Assembly: GCA_964354225.1 (NCBI GenBank)
Contig: CAYGZC010000167.1
Coordinates: forward strand, 1 to 10,758
Length of the DNA stretch: 10,758 nucleotides
From: CAYGZC01 sp964354225
Lineage (GTDB): Bacteria; Bacteroidota; Ignavibacteria; UBA10030; SZUA-254
Direction of reading: 5' to 3'
The position numbers and the translations under genes are program-made. Below, piece after piece: positions 1 to 7,140 of the stretch (the first letter of the stretch is position 1; every line of letters begins with the position of its first letter). The notes below the pieces were generated by a model. The model saw nothing but the letters and a program-made list of their open reading frames with translations. It was not told the origin of the DNA and searched no databases.

Positions 1-143
1 TAAATAAATCGACATTATGTATTTTGTTGCTTCGCATTTTGTTTCCACCTTTCGTCTGTAGTATTCTTAATATAATACATCGAATAAGGTTTGGTGCTTG
101 TTTTTAAAAAATATTTATACTAATTTTTCAGAAGTCTCTAAGA
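1..143. other. AT-rich non-coding tail downstream of the M14 carboxypeptidase gene
   Basis: No ORF with coding character is visible here on either strand. On the minus strand this is the 3' flank of the carboxypeptidase gene ending at 144. It is very AT-rich and I find no GC-rich hairpin followed by a T-run, so no intrinsic terminator can be called. A weak 5-bp inverted repeat (GTATT/AATAC, about 59-76) is probably chance. The stretch 122-137 matches, in inverted orientation, a segment just upstream of the mannanase start (see the repeat entries). Confidence 0.5.
122..137 (+). repeat. 16-nt inverted repeat, copy A (AATTTTTCAGAAGTCT)
   Basis: This 16-mer is identical to the minus strand at 10238-10253. 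A shorter relative (ATTTTCAGAAGT) lies on the plus strand at 10351-10362. All three copies are in or next to non-coding DNA. The match is AT-rich and could be coincidental. No function is assigned. Confidence 0.4.
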
Positions 144-1895
144 TTACTTTGATCGTTTAGAATCCTTTCCTCCCTTGGCTGCATCGATGGTAACCGTAAA
201 CGGTCCGTTCCCTTCAATAATCCAGCGAACGTACACCGCTTCCATGCCGGGAACAGTTGGTATTTCAAGTTTCTCAGGATTCCGCTTCTGCTCGTGTGCG
301 ATTCCCATGAATCGATCTTCAAGAATCGCCCCCGTCAACACTTTACCACCTTTTACGCTCACCCAATCGGGCCGTGTAATTTTGTTTTGTATATCCTGGG
401 AAGTATGTGTCGGAATAACACGCGAGTTCTTAAGAGCTGCGGTTACCTCTGTCAGTCCAGCAGGCAGCTCCTTCGTGTATATTGAATCGACTGATACTTG
501 CGGAGTATGATACGCATGATACAGCGTGAACGCCATGTTGCGATGACACATTTCTTCGATTAAGAACGATGGCGCTGTGCGTGTCCATGCTTTCTTGATA
601 CCACCAATCTCTATTTTTCCATACTGCGGATGATTGAATGGCTTCCAATCAACAACTCCTTCGCCGAAAAGGAGGAGTTTATCGAAACGATATGTTTCCT
701 TCTGACCGCCGAACCAATTCCTTTCATCCTCTTGCTTCTTCCTGAAGTAATCGAACGAAGTCCACAATTCATTAGAGAAGGTAATCCCGCCGCGCGCGCC
801 GTAAAAATAATCCAGCTCACCGCCAAACACCGGATATAGATCCTTATACACAACTAAATACTTGTAGCCGGGAAGAATCTCTTCTCCCAACTTTCCAAGA
901 AAATCATAGATACGTAAATCTTCCCAGCGATACGTTTGAAGATCTTCTTTGTTACCGGGTCCGCGCAAAACCATCCCGCCAGAATTGTGATATGTCTGGA
1001 ACGCAGCGATGTTATCGTGTTTCGATACATAATCGACAACCGCTCGCGTTTCTGGAAGAGAGCCGGGGTACTCATCGGCACCCCACTGCACATATTGCGG
1101 TGCCCACTTCCAATACCAATTCCTATTGGGATCGTACGACCCGGGTCCATCCTCGTTAAGCAGTCCATCGCCGTCGTTATCAATTCCTTCCGACCATAAA
1201 AATTCGTATTCACCGGGCTGATCGGGTTTTGCCGGCATCATGATGCGCGGATCGTCGGGATCGGTAACCCAACGACCATTAGGATCCTTCATGCGCATCT
1301 GAGTAATATTGCCGTCACCATCAAGATCGTCATCATCATCTTCGTCAACCAGACCGTCACCATCGTCATCGCGCGGAACATATCCGGAGCGCGGTGAGTT
1401 TGGATTGTTGGGTGAGTGGATGAAGTGATCGCGTCCATCGGGATTAATAGACGGAATAATATAAAACGTTTTTTCGTTAAGTAGCTCAGTAATCCAATCT
1501 ACATGACCGAACATTTCGGCAAGATACCATCCGGTGTAGAGTGCAACCTCACCGCCTTGTATTTCGTTACCGTGAACGTTCCCATCGATGTACATTGCGG
1601 GTTTACTCTCAGGATCGCCTTTCTCTGAATTTGAAACGGTCAGGAGCCACAAGTCACGACCTTCGTACGATTTCCCGATGCTCGTGAATTTTACGAGCTT
1701 CGGATACGCCTTCGCAATACGCTCGCAAATTTCACCAAGCTCCTTGTGATCGTAATAGCGGTTCCACACTACTTCCACTTTTGGATTGTTCGGTGCACCA
1801 AGAGCTTTGAGTGAGCTTTGTGTTAACTCTTTGTCAGAACCGCAGAATGAAACTGTGGTCAGAAAAATAATGAGTGTGCCAATTATCGTTTTCAT
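144..1895 (-). CDS. Secreted zinc carboxypeptidase, peptidase family M14, with Asp-rich insertion
   Basis: A 583-residue exported metallocarboxypeptidase predicted to remove C-terminal residues from peptides outside the cytoplasm. An N-terminal hydrophobic signal segment spans about residues 3-18. The zinc site is intact: HGNE gives H108 and E111, and the third ligand is H303 in QTYHNSGG. NPDG (151-154) and DPNRNW (255-260, with the substrate-binding Arg) match the family. The catalytic Glu is most likely E376 in FSNELW. Two Asp-rich, calcium-type repeats (about 176-197 and 239-249) are inserted between NPDG and NRNW. A beta-rich C-terminal region (about 465-570) ends in a Lys-rich tail; there is no T9SS sorting domain. 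The start is supported by AAGAGGA seven bases upstream of ATG. It lies 12 bp after an inactive paralogue, so the two are probably co-transcribed. The family is certain; substrate specificity is unknown. Confidence 0.92.
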   Translation of the reverse strand: MKTIIGTLIIFLTTVSFCGSDKELTQSSLKALGAPNNPKVEVVWNRYYDHKELGEICERIAKAYPKLVKFTSIGKSYEGRDLWLLTVSNSEKGDPESKPAMYIDGNVHGNEIQGGEVALYTGWYLAEMFGHVDWITELLNEKTFYIIPSINPDGRDHFIHSPNNPNSPRSGYVPRDDDGDGLVDEDDDDDLDGDGNITQMRMKDPNGRWVTDPDDPRIMMPAKPDQPGEYEFLWSEGIDNDGDGLLNEDGPGSYDPNRNWYWKWAPQYVQWGADEYPGSLPETRAVVDYVSKHDNIAAFQTYHNSGGMVLRGPGNKEDLQTYRWEDLRIYDFLGKLGEEILPGYKYLVVYKDLYPVFGGELDYFYGARGGITFSNELWTSFDYFRKKQEDERNWFGGQKETYRFDKLLLFGEGVVDWKPFNHPQYGKIEIGGIKKAWTRTAPSFLIEEMCHRNMAFTLYHAYHTPQVSVDSIYTKELPAGLTEVTAALKNSRVIPTHTSQDIQNKITRPDWVSVKGGKVLTGAILEDRFMGIAHEQKRNPEKLEIPTVPGMEAVYVRWIIEGNGPFTVTIDAAKGGKDSKRSK

Positions 1896-1902
1896 TGTAT
1901 TG

Positions 1903-1910
1903 TCCTCTTA
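1903..1910 (-). promoter_or_regulatory. Ribosome binding site overlapping the upstream stop codon
   Basis: On the minus strand this reads TAAGAGGA. The TAA is the stop codon of the upstream M14-like gene, and AGAGGA sits seven bases before the ATG at 1895. A ribosome terminating on the first gene covers this site, which suggests coupled translation of the two paralogues (inference). Confidence 0.6.
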
Positions 1911-3725
1911 CTTGAGTGTGATGGTTTGAGTTGCCGTTCCTACGGAAGGACTTTCTGCCGTGATAGTTACCTTTGCTCCTGTTTTGGAGACGATGAGCCA
2001 AGAAAGTTCCTGCCTACCGCCGTTTCCTTTAATCGGATCGAGCAACGTGATTGTTTTACCGCTTGCAAGGGATTGATCTTTCGCAAGACTGAGTACAACT
2101 TTTACATTTCTAGACCACCGCGCTTTATTGCCCATCGCACTATTAGTCGGCAGATAGCCCATGTTGACAACGTCTGCTGTAAGCCGGAATACTTTACCTT
2201 CCATCGGCTTGACTTTTATATTACGGATTTCAATTTTCGGTAATTTCGTTCCAAGCCATGCAAGAAAAGAATTTTGCTTCAAGGCAATTCCATCGATGCT
2301 GTCTGCCGGAGGATTCGAAAAAATGTATGGTTTAAATCCGCCAACCTCAACTTCGTTCTCAGGAAAATCTTTGTGCTTTATTTTTGTCCAAGGAATAAAA
2401 GCATCTTTCATGCCGTTCGCATCGAGCCATTTAAGCGCCTTGAATTGATCTGCAGATTCATCTGGTTTTTCCTCGGGAATTTTTCCTTTTATCGTTTCAG
2501 GTCTGCCCACACCATCTTGTTCCTTCTTTCCTTCCAACTTTTTTTGCTTAATCGAATCAGGTGCCGTTGTGTCTTTCTTCGATTCAATTTCAGGAATCCA
2601 CCAGGGATTCGTAGCAAACGACCATCTGCCAAACTGGTAATATGCCCATTCACCAAAGGCGCCTTCGCTTTTCGTGCTTTGCGGTGCACCTTTCAGCTTT
2701 GACATTTCCTGATATTGCTTGCTGATGTACGAGAAGTACTGTTCATCATCGTCCATTACTGATGTTATGAATTTGGGAGCCCACTCTTCACCGTCTTCTA
2801 TCATTCGGCGCCGCTGCGGATGCTGCTCGCTCGGTTGGCCACCAGGTTTCTGTTCCTTCTTCCATGGATTCATCAGATTATCATTCGATGAGAAACTGAA
2901 GACTGCCGTTATGTTCGGATGAGCAAAGCAGAAGTCGGCAACTGCGCGTGTTTCGGGTTCTGAGATTTGATGAGGACCGGCACCTTTGCTGAAGAATGAA
3001 TAGTTGTGCGGAAAGTTGCGGTTGAAATCAACACCGCCCGGCTCATCCTCATTCCACTGCTCGTCTTTATCGTTGTCGATCCCTTCAGTGAAAAGCTTAT
3101 ACATTCCCTGCTCACCTTTCGATGGGTCAGCTTTCTTCATGATGCGAGGATCATCAGGGTGAGGAATCCACTCACCGCGATTATCTTTCACGCGCATCAT
3201 TGTGATGAGACCGTCGCCGTTGAGATCTTCAAAACCATCTTCGTCTATAGCGCCATCTTTCTCGTCGTCAGTGGGACGGGCGTTGAATGTTCTCACATAG
3301 AGAGGTTTCATGAAAAACGCTTCACTTGCATCCGGATTCACTCGCGGGATGATGTAAAATGTTGTGGAGTTTAAAAGTTGAGTGATGCTGTCGGCTTTCC
3401 CATGATTATCCAAAAGAAATTTTATGAAGCGTACCGACAGTTCACTTCCAATGAGCCGATCAGCTTCTACACCACCAACAAGAAGTACTGCATGATGTTT
3501 CTCTGCATCCTTTCCGATAGTGACAACCCAGATGTCTCGCTTCTGGTCTGTTTTTGCGAGTGACTCGATCTTCGCGATGTCTTTGTGAGATGAAACCAGC
3601 GTGGACATTTGTTTCGCCATCTCATCGTACGAATGGTATTTGTTTTGGGATAGAGCCGTCGTTATGAAGATAAGGAAGATAATAAGATGGTGAATCTTCC
3701 TTGGGACAGTGAATGAATGATCCAT
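1908..3725 (-). CDS. Secreted M14 carboxypeptidase-like protein lacking the zinc site (predicted pseudoenzyme)
   Basis: A 605-residue exported paralogue of the next gene, similar along its length. The chosen ATG has AAGGA seven bases upstream and begins a clear signal peptide (hydrophobic about 12-26, cleavage near ALSQ). Upstream in-frame starts to 3860 would bury that signal peptide. Conserved landmarks are IPRVNPDA (126-133), DFNRNF (233-238) and EPETRAVADF (256-265). The zinc motif aligned to HGNE reads EADR (87-90), the third ligand His aligns with S279, and the segment expected to hold the catalytic Glu reads ATNPWW (371-376). All four catalytic positions are therefore gone, and peptidase activity is not expected. 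Asp-rich repeats remain (about 153-172 and 217-227). A charged low-complexity stretch (about 381-425, rich in K, E, D, P) and a beta-rich C-terminal domain (about 497-605) follow. A binding, chaperone or inhibitor role is possible but speculative. Confidence 0.85.
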   Translation of the reverse strand: MDHSFTVPRKIHHLIIFLIFITTALSQNKYHSYDEMAKQMSTLVSSHKDIAKIESLAKTDQKRDIWVVTIGKDAEKHHAVLLVGGVEADRLIGSELSVRFIKFLLDNHGKADSITQLLNSTTFYIIPRVNPDASEAFFMKPLYVRTFNARPTDDEKDGAIDEDGFEDLNGDGLITMMRVKDNRGEWIPHPDDPRIMKKADPSKGEQGMYKLFTEGIDNDKDEQWNEDEPGGVDFNRNFPHNYSFFSKGAGPHQISEPETRAVADFCFAHPNITAVFSFSSNDNLMNPWKKEQKPGGQPSEQHPQRRRMIEDGEEWAPKFITSVMDDDEQYFSYISKQYQEMSKLKGAPQSTKSEGAFGEWAYYQFGRWSFATNPWWIPEIESKKDTTAPDSIKQKKLEGKKEQDGVGRPETIKGKIPEEKPDESADQFKALKWLDANGMKDAFIPWTKIKHKDFPENEVEVGGFKPYIFSNPPADSIDGIALKQNSFLAWLGTKLPKIEIRNIKVKPMEGKVFRLTADVVNMGYLPTNSAMGNKARWSRNVKVVLSLAKDQSLASGKTITLLDPIKGNGGRQELSWLIVSKTGAKVTITAESPSVGTATQTITLK

Positions 3726-3897
3726 AATGGATTCCTTGTTATGATTCCGGGTTGTTGAGTTGATTGTCTTTTCCTTAGTACGTTTAAATTGATAATTCGT
3801 TGCGCTGTCCGAACCACAATTTTGTTTAGTTATGGGATTTCCTCGATAAAACATAATCAAGGTAATCCTTCAATCCTACAAATCCTGGCTCAGACTA
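3726..3897. other. Non-coding spacer between the class V aminotransferase and M14-like genes
   Basis: This 172-base spacer has no convincing terminator hairpin and no clear promoter. The reading frame of the M14-like gene stays open through most of it (to 3860), but the encoded residues look unlike an exported N-terminus. It may separate two transcription units or be an internal operon gap; the sequence does not decide. Confidence 0.4.
3733..3737 (-). promoter_or_regulatory. Ribosome binding site AAGGA for the M14-like pseudoenzyme
   Basis: AAGGA on the minus strand lies seven bases before the ATG at 3725. This site and the signal peptide directly after it decide the start over the longer reading frame, whose first codon at 3860 is TTG. 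A second GAAGGA lies five bases before that TTG, so a longer product is not fully excluded. Confidence 0.6.
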
Positions 3898-5178
3898 TTA
3901 TGCCACTTCCTTCACAGCTTCTATAAATTTATTTACTTCCTCAAAATTATTGTAGATATGTGTTGAAATCCTGATAGAGTTCAATTTGTTCTCAGCAACA
4001 AGACGGATGCGGAAACCCTTCTTCGAGGCATGTTCGCCAAACTTATCATACGGCATGTTCTTGAGACGGAAGCCGACGACAAATCCGCGTGACTGATCCT
4101 CGGTTGGCGTGAGCATCTCAACTTTATCTCCCAACTTGAGAAGTTCTTGCTGTAGGTAACCGGACAAAGCTTTTCCACGACGAACAATATTTTCCATTCC
4201 AATATGATAAAGAAAATCTGTTGCCGCACCAATGCCGATGTAAATAGCAGCGTTCTGTGTAGCGAAATCGTAGCGATGTGCGGTGGCAACATAACCTTTG
4301 AACTCCGGCGGGTCAACAGTCATATCCCATCCAGTGTCCGAGCCGCCGCCGATCCATTTTGCTTGAAGAACATCAAGCATCTCTTTTCGCACGAAGAGAA
4401 ATCCGGTTCCCTTCGGTCCGCACATCCATTTGTGGCAGCAGGTTGCGTAAAAATCGCAGCCGATATCTTTTAAATCAAGCATCGTCATTCCCGGTCCATG
4501 TGCACCATCGAAGAAAACCCAGAGTCCTTTATCGTGTCCTAATTTTGTAATCTCTTTTACCGGAAACACCTGTCCGATTGTACAAGTGATATGCGGAATT
4601 GCTATGACTTTGGTTCTCCTAGTAATAAGGTCGTTAATGCGATTGAGATTTTCTTCTGCCGTCAATGCAGGTTTCAGTGTTTTAATGATAACACCATCAT
4701 ACTTTGCACGGTTTAACCAAGGGAGGGCATTGCCGGCGTGTTCGTGATTTGTAAGAACAACCTCGTCTCCCTTCTTAAAGGGAAGACCCCACGCAACAAC
4801 GTTAATACCTTCGGTGACGTTATGCGTGAGTGATATTTCCGATTCGTCAACGTTCACAAATTTCGCAAGTCGGGGACGTGCAACTTCCCAGCCACCGTAC
4901 TCACCGGAAATATCAATGTTGTCGATAGATGCTTTTATCGCTTCGCGCACTATGAACGGCGACGGTCCCATTGTTCCGTTGTTAAGATAGATGCGATCAT
5001 GTGTAAGTGGAAATTGATCACGAACAACTTTCCAGTATTGTTCATCATCGGGTGATATTTGATCTCCATTCGAGATGATGTAACGTGCCGGAGATGTTTC
5101 CGGTACCGAGATCAACGCCCAAGTACCGATTAAACCACTTGTAACTTGTTTGATGAAATTTCTTCTTGTGTTTGTCAT
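3898..5178 (-). CDS. Tat-exported class V aminotransferase-like PLP enzyme (isopenicillin N epimerase/cysteine desulfurase superfamily)
   Basis: A 426-residue fold-type I PLP enzyme. Residues 4-10 (TRRNFIK) match the twin-arginine consensus and precede a hydrophobic stretch (about 13-25), predicting folded export with cofactor to the periplasm. Family landmarks: YLNNGTMGPSP (64-74) near the N-terminus, THNVTEGIN (118-126) for phosphate binding, FFDGAHGPG (222-230) with D224 for the pyridine nitrogen, CCHKWMCGPKGTG (247-259) with K250 as the likely Schiff-base lysine, and SIRISTHIYN (401-410) with a substrate-carboxylate Arg. Cysteines 247, 248 and 253 cluster round the lysine. A strong AAGGAGAG upstream fixes the ATG. 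It lies 28 bp after the beta-barrel gene, so an operon is likely. The reaction cannot be named; such proteins are often annotated isopenicillin N epimerase, but no beta-lactam genes are present. Confidence 0.9.
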   Translation of the reverse strand: MTNTRRNFIKQVTSGLIGTWALISVPETSPARYIISNGDQISPDDEQYWKVVRDQFPLTHDRIYLNNGTMGPSPFIVREAIKASIDNIDISGEYGGWEVARPRLAKFVNVDESEISLTHNVTEGINVVAWGLPFKKGDEVVLTNHEHAGNALPWLNRAKYDGVIIKTLKPALTAEENLNRINDLITRRTKVIAIPHITCTIGQVFPVKEITKLGHDKGLWVFFDGAHGPGMTMLDLKDIGCDFYATCCHKWMCGPKGTGFLFVRKEMLDVLQAKWIGGGSDTGWDMTVDPPEFKGYVATAHRYDFATQNAAIYIGIGAATDFLYHIGMENIVRRGKALSGYLQQELLKLGDKVEMLTPTEDQSRGFVVGFRLKNMPYDKFGEHASKKGFRIRLVAENKLNSIRISTHIYNNFEEVNKFIEAVKEVA

Positions 5179-5184
5179 TTCACA

Positions 5185-5192
5185 CTCTCCTT
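5185..5192 (-). promoter_or_regulatory. Strong ribosome binding site AAGGAGAG for the class V aminotransferase gene
   Basis: AAGGAG lies eight bases before the ATG at 5178. It is the strongest Shine-Dalgarno match in the window and contrasts with the weak or absent sites before the beta-barrel, thiL and TlpA-like genes. Confidence 0.7.
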
Positions 5193-5206
5193 GAAAAAAT
5201 TTACTA

Positions 5207-5917
5207 TTATTTATTCATCATAAAATTAATGACTGTTTTTATACCTACTACTGTCATCTTAAATGGATCCTCAACTCCATTTTTAGCGTGGTAAATTGGA
5301 ACTTTTTCCTTCATTTCAACATTTGTAATCCAATCATCTAAAAATAATGCCAAGTTTAATTCGTTGCTCAGCTTGTACTGGATGCCGCCGCCTATTCCCC
5401 AGGTAAATGCCCATTTTCGAAATCGGATGTCAGCGTCACTTTCATATGAATAAATTTCTTTGAAACTTGTATTAGAAATTCCCATTCCGAATCTTATATA
5501 TGGAGTGAGCTTTGATTCGGTAAAAATTGTTATCCAAAACATAGCGGGGATTCGTTGAATAGCAAAATCAGCAAAGAATTCTTTCCTATACAGTCTAGGA
5601 ATTCCCCATTGTCTTATAGTGACGGTGTTGGTTTTACAACTTCCAAAACCGATTTCCAATGATGTCAACACATAGGCACCAGAAATTTCTATTATTGGTC
5701 CATATTGGATCCCAGCGCTATATGCAAACATCGGCTTGACAGGAAACCATTTTTCTTCCGCATCATTGAGAAACTTATAATCCGTATATCCAAAAGACGC
5801 ACCGTACGTAAAAATCGCTGAAAAATGAGACTCATGTTTCTGTGTTTGAGCCACAGTGATATTGTGAAATAAAATAGATGCTATGACCACGCAACAAAAG
5901 CAAACGATTTTCTTCAT
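5207..5917 (-). CDS. Small outer-membrane beta-barrel protein, function unknown
   Basis: A 236-residue protein with a typical Sec signal peptide (Lys at 2-3, hydrophobic about 4-19, cleavage probably after TVA at 21-23). The mature part has alternating hydrophobic and polar residues with many Tyr, Phe and Gly. Candidate strands include AIFTYGASFGYTDY (34-47), SAGIQYGPIIEISGAYV, LTPYIRFGMGIS, WGIGGGIQYKLS and a final MTVVGIKTVINFMM near the C-terminus. Size and pattern fit a roughly eight-stranded barrel of the OmpW/OmpA-like or 'PorT/outer membrane beta-barrel' type common in Bacteroidota. It lies 30 bp after thiL and 28 bp before the PLP enzyme gene. No good Shine-Dalgarno is visible; the leader is simply AT-rich. 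By eye it is more AT-rich than its neighbours. The barrel fold is fairly sure; the role is unknown. Confidence 0.75.
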   Translation of the reverse strand: MKKIVCFCCVVIASILFHNITVAQTQKHESHFSAIFTYGASFGYTDYKFLNDAEEKWFPVKPMFAYSAGIQYGPIIEISGAYVLTSLEIGFGSCKTNTVTIRQWGIPRLYRKEFFADFAIQRIPAMFWITIFTESKLTPYIRFGMGISNTSFKEIYSYESDADIRFRKWAFTWGIGGGIQYKLSNELNLALFLDDWITNVEMKEKVPIYHAKNGVEDPFKMTVVGIKTVINFMMNK

Positions 5918-5947
5918 AGTGAATTTATTTATAAGATTAATAATAGA

Positions 5948-7009
5948 TCAGCTCTCCCTAAAGTGTTCCCACCCACCAAATCGGAGCGGCTCTTGCTCAC
6001 CCTGTTCGCGTATAAGATTTATTCCTTTTTCCTTCTCCGTTATTCTGCCGATGATAGTGACATCGCTGGTGAGTTTTTCAAGTTTCTCGTGTTCTTCTTC
6101 GGTAATAGTAAAGAGTAACTCATACTCTTCCCCTCCGTACAGTGCGTATTCTGTTGGCAGTTCGGAGAACTCTTGGGCAACCAATTGAGTGGTGTGCTGC
6201 AAAGGAATGTTGTGCTCATAGATTGCAGCGCCGACACCGCTATTAGTACAGATATGATGAACTTCCGACGCTAACCCATCACTTATATCAATCATCGCTC
6301 CAACTTTTACTTGTTCCGACAAAATTTTAGATAAATCTAACCGGGGTTTTGGCATGAGATGTCTTTCAATAACTGCTGCGTATGGCTCTAAATTTGGATT
6401 GAACGTTTGCTGATTTTGATCTTGTGTAAAGCGTTCCTTTTCTCGTCGCAAAACTTTTAGCCCCGCCAGTGACGCACCCAGATGACCAGTAGCGCAAATA
6501 TATTCTCCCGGTTTTGCATCCTTCCTGTATCTAACAGATTGCTCATCGGCTTCTCCTGTCAGTGCAACCGATACTAACATATTAGCCATCGAAGAAGTCG
6601 TATCTCCGCCGACAATAAGACACGAATATTTTTTACAAGCATGAATCGCACCCCGATAAAATTCCTCAACCATCTCAAGGGAAATTTTCTTTGGAAGAGA
6701 AAGAGTAACAACGGCATATCGTGGAATTCCCCCAATTGCTGCAATGTCGCTTATGTTTGCAACGATCGCTTTCCAGCCGAGATGTTTGAACGATGTAAAC
6801 ATGAGGTCAAAATGAATTCCTTCCACAAACGCATCTGTTGTAAAGAGCTGAACTTTTCCGGGAGTCGGTCGGAACACTGCCGCATCGTCTGCAATTCCCA
6901 TAAGAAGATTATCATGGAGCGATGCGTCGTCAACTTGGATGTCAACGATCTTACGAATATGGTCGATGAGACCAAACTCGCCTATAGAGGAGATGTCGGT
7001 ATGCTGCAT
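5948..7009 (-). CDS. thiL: Thiamine-monophosphate kinase ThiL
   Basis: ThiL phosphorylates thiamine monophosphate with ATP to give thiamine diphosphate, the last step of cofactor synthesis, in the cytoplasm. The 353-residue product has the family order: GEFGLIDHI near the N-terminus (10-18), MGIADDAAVF (37-46) and TTDAFVEGIHF (57-67) for metal and nucleotide, ANISDIAAIGGIP (84-96), GGDTT (134-138), MIDISDGLASEV (239-250) and YGGEEYELLFT (291-301). The frame is open to 7069, but that start is TTG and adds residues upstream of the conserved N-terminus. The ATG at 7009 gives the usual length, although its Shine-Dalgarno is weak. No other thiamine gene is nearby. The beta-barrel gene follows after 30 bp, probably in the same transcript. 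Confidence 0.95.
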   Translation of the reverse strand: MQHTDISSIGEFGLIDHIRKIVDIQVDDASLHDNLLMGIADDAAVFRPTPGKVQLFTTDAFVEGIHFDLMFTSFKHLGWKAIVANISDIAAIGGIPRYAVVTLSLPKKISLEMVEEFYRGAIHACKKYSCLIVGGDTTSSMANMLVSVALTGEADEQSVRYRKDAKPGEYICATGHLGASLAGLKVLRREKERFTQDQNQQTFNPNLEPYAAVIERHLMPKPRLDLSKILSEQVKVGAMIDISDGLASEVHHICTNSGVGAAIYEHNIPLQHTTQLVAQEFSELPTEYALYGGEEYELLFTITEEEHEKLEKLTSDVTIIGRITEKEKGINLIREQGEQEPLRFGGWEHFRES

Positions 7010-7140
7010 TGAGTATTTTGTCTTGTTTTCACATGAGATGAACGTACTCAAATGAAATATAAAATACAAAAAGTGTTTGGATGTGACACAGACGAAGGAG
7101 CAATCGTCCCGCTTTCAACGTGAGCAACACTTAACTGGAT
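7010..7140. other. Non-coding spacer between the TlpA-like and thiL genes
   Basis: A 131-base spacer. Only weak inverted repeats are visible: GACGA/TCGTC around 7092-7109, and AAGTGTT/AACACTT about 50 bases apart. Neither is followed by a T-run on the minus strand, so I call no terminator. A thiL promoter could lie here, but no convincing -35/-10 pair was found. No THI-box riboswitch was recognised. Confidence 0.4.

Noticed and set aside
1320..1375. Trinucleotide-like repeat (tca/tcg/tcc) on the plus strand as a microsatellite
   Set aside because: It is the coding sequence of the Asp-rich insertion (GAT/GAC codons on the minus strand), so protein composition explains it.
1836..1895. Lipoprotein signal at the N-terminus of the active M14 enzyme (VSFC at 15-18)
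   Set aside because: Phe directly before Cys does not fit a lipobox, which needs a small residue there. An ordinary Sec signal is more likely.
3726..3860. N-terminal extension of the M14-like pseudoenzyme to 3860
   Set aside because: It would place 45 mostly polar residues before an obvious signal peptide. The ATG at 3725 has its own AAGGA. Not fully excluded, since GAAGGA also precedes the TTG at 3860.
7010..7069. Longer thiL start at 7069
   Set aside because: The codon is TTG, and the added 20 residues precede the conserved ThiL N-terminus. The ATG at 7009 gives the usual family length.
7010..7140. Intrinsic terminator or THI-box riboswitch before thiL
   Set aside because: Only weak short inverted repeats without a T-run are visible, and no conserved THI-box core was recognised.
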